Below are positions 42,034 to 44,283 of a DNA stretch of 44,283 nt, piece by piece. Every line of letters begins with the position of its first letter. The stretch's first letter is position 1. The translations under genes were made by a program, and so were the position numbers. The notes under the pieces are model-generated. The model made no database searches, had not been told where the DNA came from, and saw only the letters and a program-made list of their open reading frames with translations. Source of the stretch: Nevskia sp. (GTDB lineage: Bacteria; Pseudomonadota; Gammaproteobacteria; Nevskiales; Nevskiaceae); the NCBI GenBank assembly GCA_028291645.1, contig JAQGNU010000216.1, positions 1 to 44,283 on the forward strand, in the 5' to 3' direction.

Positions 42034-42852
42034 TCAGGCCGCAGCCGCAGTGTCCGCGGTTGCGGCGATGCCGAAGCTGACCGTCATCATGCTCAGCGAG
42101 CCGTGCTCGATATGGTCGACCTCGAAGCGCACCGCGTCGTCGTCGCGGCGCGCGCCGAGCACGTACAGCAGTGGCCAGTAGTGATCCGGCGATGGAATGC
42201 TCAGCTGCGCATCGCGGCCGCAGGCTTCGTAGTTGCACAGTTTGGCCGGCGTGTTGTCGACGATCGCCTGACGCACGGTGTCGTTGAAGCGCATCGCCCA
42301 GTCGAACGGCGGCGCGGTATTGCTCCAGTCCATCGCGCCGAGGTTGTGGACGACGTTGCCGGTGCCGACGATCAGCACGCCTTCGTCGCGCAGCGCCGAC
42401 AGCTTGCGGCCGAGTTCGAAGTGATACGCCGCCGGCTGGTTCGCATCCATGCTCAGCTGCACCACCGGCACGTCTGCATCCGGATAGGCCTTCAGCAGCA
42501 CCGACCAGGCGCCGTGATCGAGGCCCCAGGAACTGTCGAGCGTCACCGCAACCGGCGCCAGCAGTTCACGAATGCGTTGTGCCAATTGCGGGCTGCCGGG
42601 CGCCGGATATTGCATGTCGAACAGCGCTTTCGGAAATGCGCCGAAATCGTGGATGGTGCGCGGCTTCGCCATTGCGGTCACTGCAGTGCCGTGCGTGCAC
42701 CAGTGCGCGGAGATGCAGAGGATCGCGCGCGGCTTCGGCATGCGCTGCGCGATGCGACGCCAGGCCGCGGTGACCGCATTGGTCTGCAGCGCGATCATTG
42801 GGCTGCCGTGGCCAAAGAATACAGTCGGCATCGTTGGAGTATTGGCGCTCAT
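42034..42852 (-). CDS. ygiD: Class III extradiol dioxygenase (YgiD/DODA type)
   Basis: A 272-residue LigB-superfamily protein, similar along its length to E. coli YgiD, a 4,5-DOPA dioxygenase. It has FFGHGSPM (H15), ISAHWCTHG (H50), LDHGAWSVLLKAYPDADVPVVQLS (H113), GNVVHNL (H169) and HYWPLLYVLGA (H224), which comprise the metal and catalytic histidines. Ring opening of a catechol-like substrate is expected. YgiD-like genes are common, so its presence may be general rather than specific to this cluster. Separated from the Rieske gene by 169 nt that hold an inverted repeat. Confidence 0.92.
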   Translation of the reverse strand: MSANTPTMPTVFFGHGSPMIALQTNAVTAAWRRIAQRMPKPRAILCISAHWCTHGTAVTAMAKPRTIHDFGAFPKALFDMQYPAPGSPQLAQRIRELLAPVAVTLDSSWGLDHGAWSVLLKAYPDADVPVVQLSMDANQPAAYHFELGRKLSALRDEGVLIVGTGNVVHNLGAMDWSNTAPPFDWAMRFNDTVRQAIVDNTPAKLCNYEACGRDAQLSIPSPDHYWPLLYVLGARRDDDAVRFEVDHIEHGSLSMMTVSFGIAATADTAAAA

Positions 42853-42934
42853 GAACTCAGGTATTCAGTGATCTATGGAATGACCGCTATTGAATTGAGG
42901 CGGAACGCTGCAGATCAATAGTGCACGCAGGATC

Positions 42935-43020
42935 GTAGCTTGGGGTGAGTGCAGCGAAGCCCAAGCTCGCAGGTTCGGGCAGTGCAAACGTCGGGGTTCG
43001 CGTTGCTCACCCCAACCTAC
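42935..43020. repeat. Inverted-repeat element after the Rieske gene
   Basis: The outer arms at 42935-42962 and 42993-43020 are reverse complements over about 28 nt with a few mismatches (GTAG-x-TTGGGGTGAG... and ...CTCACCCCAA-x-CTAC). The 30-nt centre includes GCCCAAGCT, which also pairs with AGCTTGGGG in the left arm. The right arm abuts the Rieske stop codon. The element could act as a transcript-end hairpin between the Rieske and extradiol genes. Confidence 0.75.
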
Positions 43021-43021
43021 C

Positions 43022-44209
43022 CTAGGCTGCAGCCTTGCGTGTGCGTTCCCAGGTACTGCGATAACGCGGCACCAGCCAGCAATTGAACTGCCGTTGCGCG
43101 CCTTCCTGCCACGAATAGCGGCCACGTGCGGCGAAGCGCGAGCGCAGGCCGAGTTGCACCAGTTCGTCGACGTGCAGATCCTGTGCGGTGATCGCCATCG
43201 CCGCGTGCATGATCATCGCCATCTTGTCGTCGAAGCCCGGATCCTGCATCGCACCGGGTGCGAACAGCAGGCCGATGTCCATCTCGTGGGTCTCGGGGCC
43301 GTCGGCGCGCAGGATGAAGTAGATGATCATGTCGCAGACCATCACCAGCGACAGCGTCGGCGGCAGGTTGGCGAACACCATGCGGTTGCGCTCCTCCGCG
43401 GTCAGCTGCGGGAAGATCGGCATCAGCGCCTTCTGGGTGACGTTGAAGCTGGCATCTGCATGCGTGGTGCCGTTGAGACGGTAATAGCCCGCTGTCTCTG
43501 CCGGTAACTGCGGAAAGCTGGCCAGCGCGCTCGGCACGAAATCATGCAGATGGCCCTTGTGCAGCTTGTTGGCGTGATAGCCGTCGTTGTTGTTCTCGAA
43601 CATCACCTTCCAGTTGAACGGATAGCGCGCGGCCTTTTCCGGCAGCGGACCTGCGGCGTTGGCAATGTCGAAGTTCGCCAGCACCGGGTTCAGCGCGGTC
43701 AGCCGCGGCGCCAGCGGCGCGGCATTCGCATCGAAGTTGATGAAGACGAAACCCATCCAGACCTCGACCTTGAATTCCGGCAAGCGAATGCTGGATTTGT
43801 CGAAGTTGCAAGTCTTGTCCATCGCCGGCGCGCCGATCAGCTTGCCGTCGAGCGAATACGCCCAGTGGTGATAAGGGCAGATGAAATTCTTCGCGCTGCC
43901 ACGGCCCTCGGCGACCAGCATTGCGCGGTGCTGGCACACCGAGGACATCGCCTTCAGCTCGCCCTGCGTATTGCGCACCACCAGGATCGGCTCGCCGATG
44001 ATGGTGGTGTTGAAGTACTCGCCCGGCTTCAGCGCCCAGGCTTCGCGGCCGACGCAGAGCCATTCGTGGTTGAACAGCGCTTCCTTCTCGAATTCGTAGA
44101 ATGCGGCGTCGGTATAGCACTCCGGCGGCAGGGTCTCGGCGTTGTCGATCTCGGCGATCGAGCTTTCCATGCCGACGAAGAACTCATCGTTAAACAGCTT
44201 GGCCCTCAT
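43022..44209 (-). CDS. Rieske non-heme iron oxygenase, alpha subunit
   Basis: A 395-residue ring-hydroxylating or demethylating oxygenase. The [2Fe-2S] ligands C92, H94, C111 and H114 lie in VCQHRAM and CPYHHW. The catalytic iron ligands are H212 and H217 in ENNNDGYHANKLH, with D209 as the bridging acid and an aspartate near 344-348 (QDLHVDELVQ) as third ligand. No beta subunit follows, so it is probably an alpha3-type enzyme, as with N-demethylases and carnitine or betaine oxygenases. Electron-transfer partners are not in the window. The start has AGGAG 9 nt upstream. Substrate unknown. Confidence 0.9.
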   Translation of the reverse strand: MRAKLFNDEFFVGMESSIAEIDNAETLPPECYTDAAFYEFEKEALFNHEWLCVGREAWALKPGEYFNTTIIGEPILVVRNTQGELKAMSSVCQHRAMLVAEGRGSAKNFICPYHHWAYSLDGKLIGAPAMDKTCNFDKSSIRLPEFKVEVWMGFVFINFDANAAPLAPRLTALNPVLANFDIANAAGPLPEKAARYPFNWKVMFENNNDGYHANKLHKGHLHDFVPSALASFPQLPAETAGYYRLNGTTHADASFNVTQKALMPIFPQLTAEERNRMVFANLPPTLSLVMVCDMIIYFILRADGPETHEMDIGLLFAPGAMQDPGFDDKMAMIMHAAMAITAQDLHVDELVQLGLRSRFAARGRYSWQEGAQRQFNCWLVPRYRSTWERTRKAAA

Positions 44210-44283
44210 GAATTGAAACTCCTGATCATTGTGCGGCGTTCATAGCGCAAGGTTCGGTATCGGCCGACGGTCCAGGCATCCTA
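44210..44283. other. Region upstream of the Rieske gene, window edge
   Basis: The final 74 nt hold the likely promoter side of the Rieske gene and no identified feature. Confidence 0.3.

Overview
The window is GC-rich, gene-dense chromosomal DNA from a gammaproteobacterium. It most resembles the Xanthomonadales/Nevskiales. The nagZ-hpt-methylthioinosine phosphorylase order matches the Pseudomonas/Xanthomonas type, AidB and YqhA look like the enterobacterial proteins, and the extragenic hairpin repeats are of a kind I associate with xanthomonads. The taxon is an inference. No rRNA, phage, plasmid, transposase or CRISPR array is visible. Three tRNAs (Val-GAC, Ser-TGA, Thr-CGT) are present.

Layout. 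1-2493: a divergent pair, a cytochrome c peroxidase running off the left edge and a lipoprotein acid phosphatase, with two Pho-box-like direct repeats between them. 2564-3217: tRNA-Val and a TonB C-terminal-domain protein. 3525-9470: a tightly packed four-gene minus-strand operon (membrane-anchored GSA-type aminotransferase, PHP-phosphoesterase/GT4-glycosyltransferase fusion, phosphatidylserine decarboxylase, multipass membrane protein). It looks like an undescribed lipid or glycolipid pathway and is my main candidate for something new. 9831-11708: a zinc-ribbon ORF, an HxlR regulator divergent from an SDR, and tRNA-Ser. 11810-13407: a Crp/Fnr regulator with an extra N-terminal winged-helix-like domain, followed by a stand-alone copy of that domain. 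14076-18324: tRNA-Thr, two tandem paralogous micro-membrane proteins (40 and 43 aa), a locus of small exported proteins with two disulfide-type paralogues, a MITE-like hairpin element and a BON lipoprotein.

18369-24733: cyanase, AidB, YqhA and Mfd. 24782-32959: a long minus-strand housekeeping operon, cysM - TIR-domain protein - 3'-5' exonuclease - rlmD - CYTH - nagZ - hpt - MTI phosphorylase - FecR/SPOR protein - exported protein. It has stop/start overlaps, and a CAP12/PCTIR-type TIR protein is embedded in it. 33093-36952: an SDR divergent from a TetR regulator across an 18-bp palindrome, an MFS pump, an ABM-like monooxygenase and an OsmC protein. 37313-44209: a catabolic-looking group of a TauD dioxygenase, two isochorismatase-fold amidohydrolases, a formamidase, a LigB/YgiD extradiol dioxygenase and a Rieske oxygenase. 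It probably handles a nitrogen-containing organic substrate, which I cannot name.
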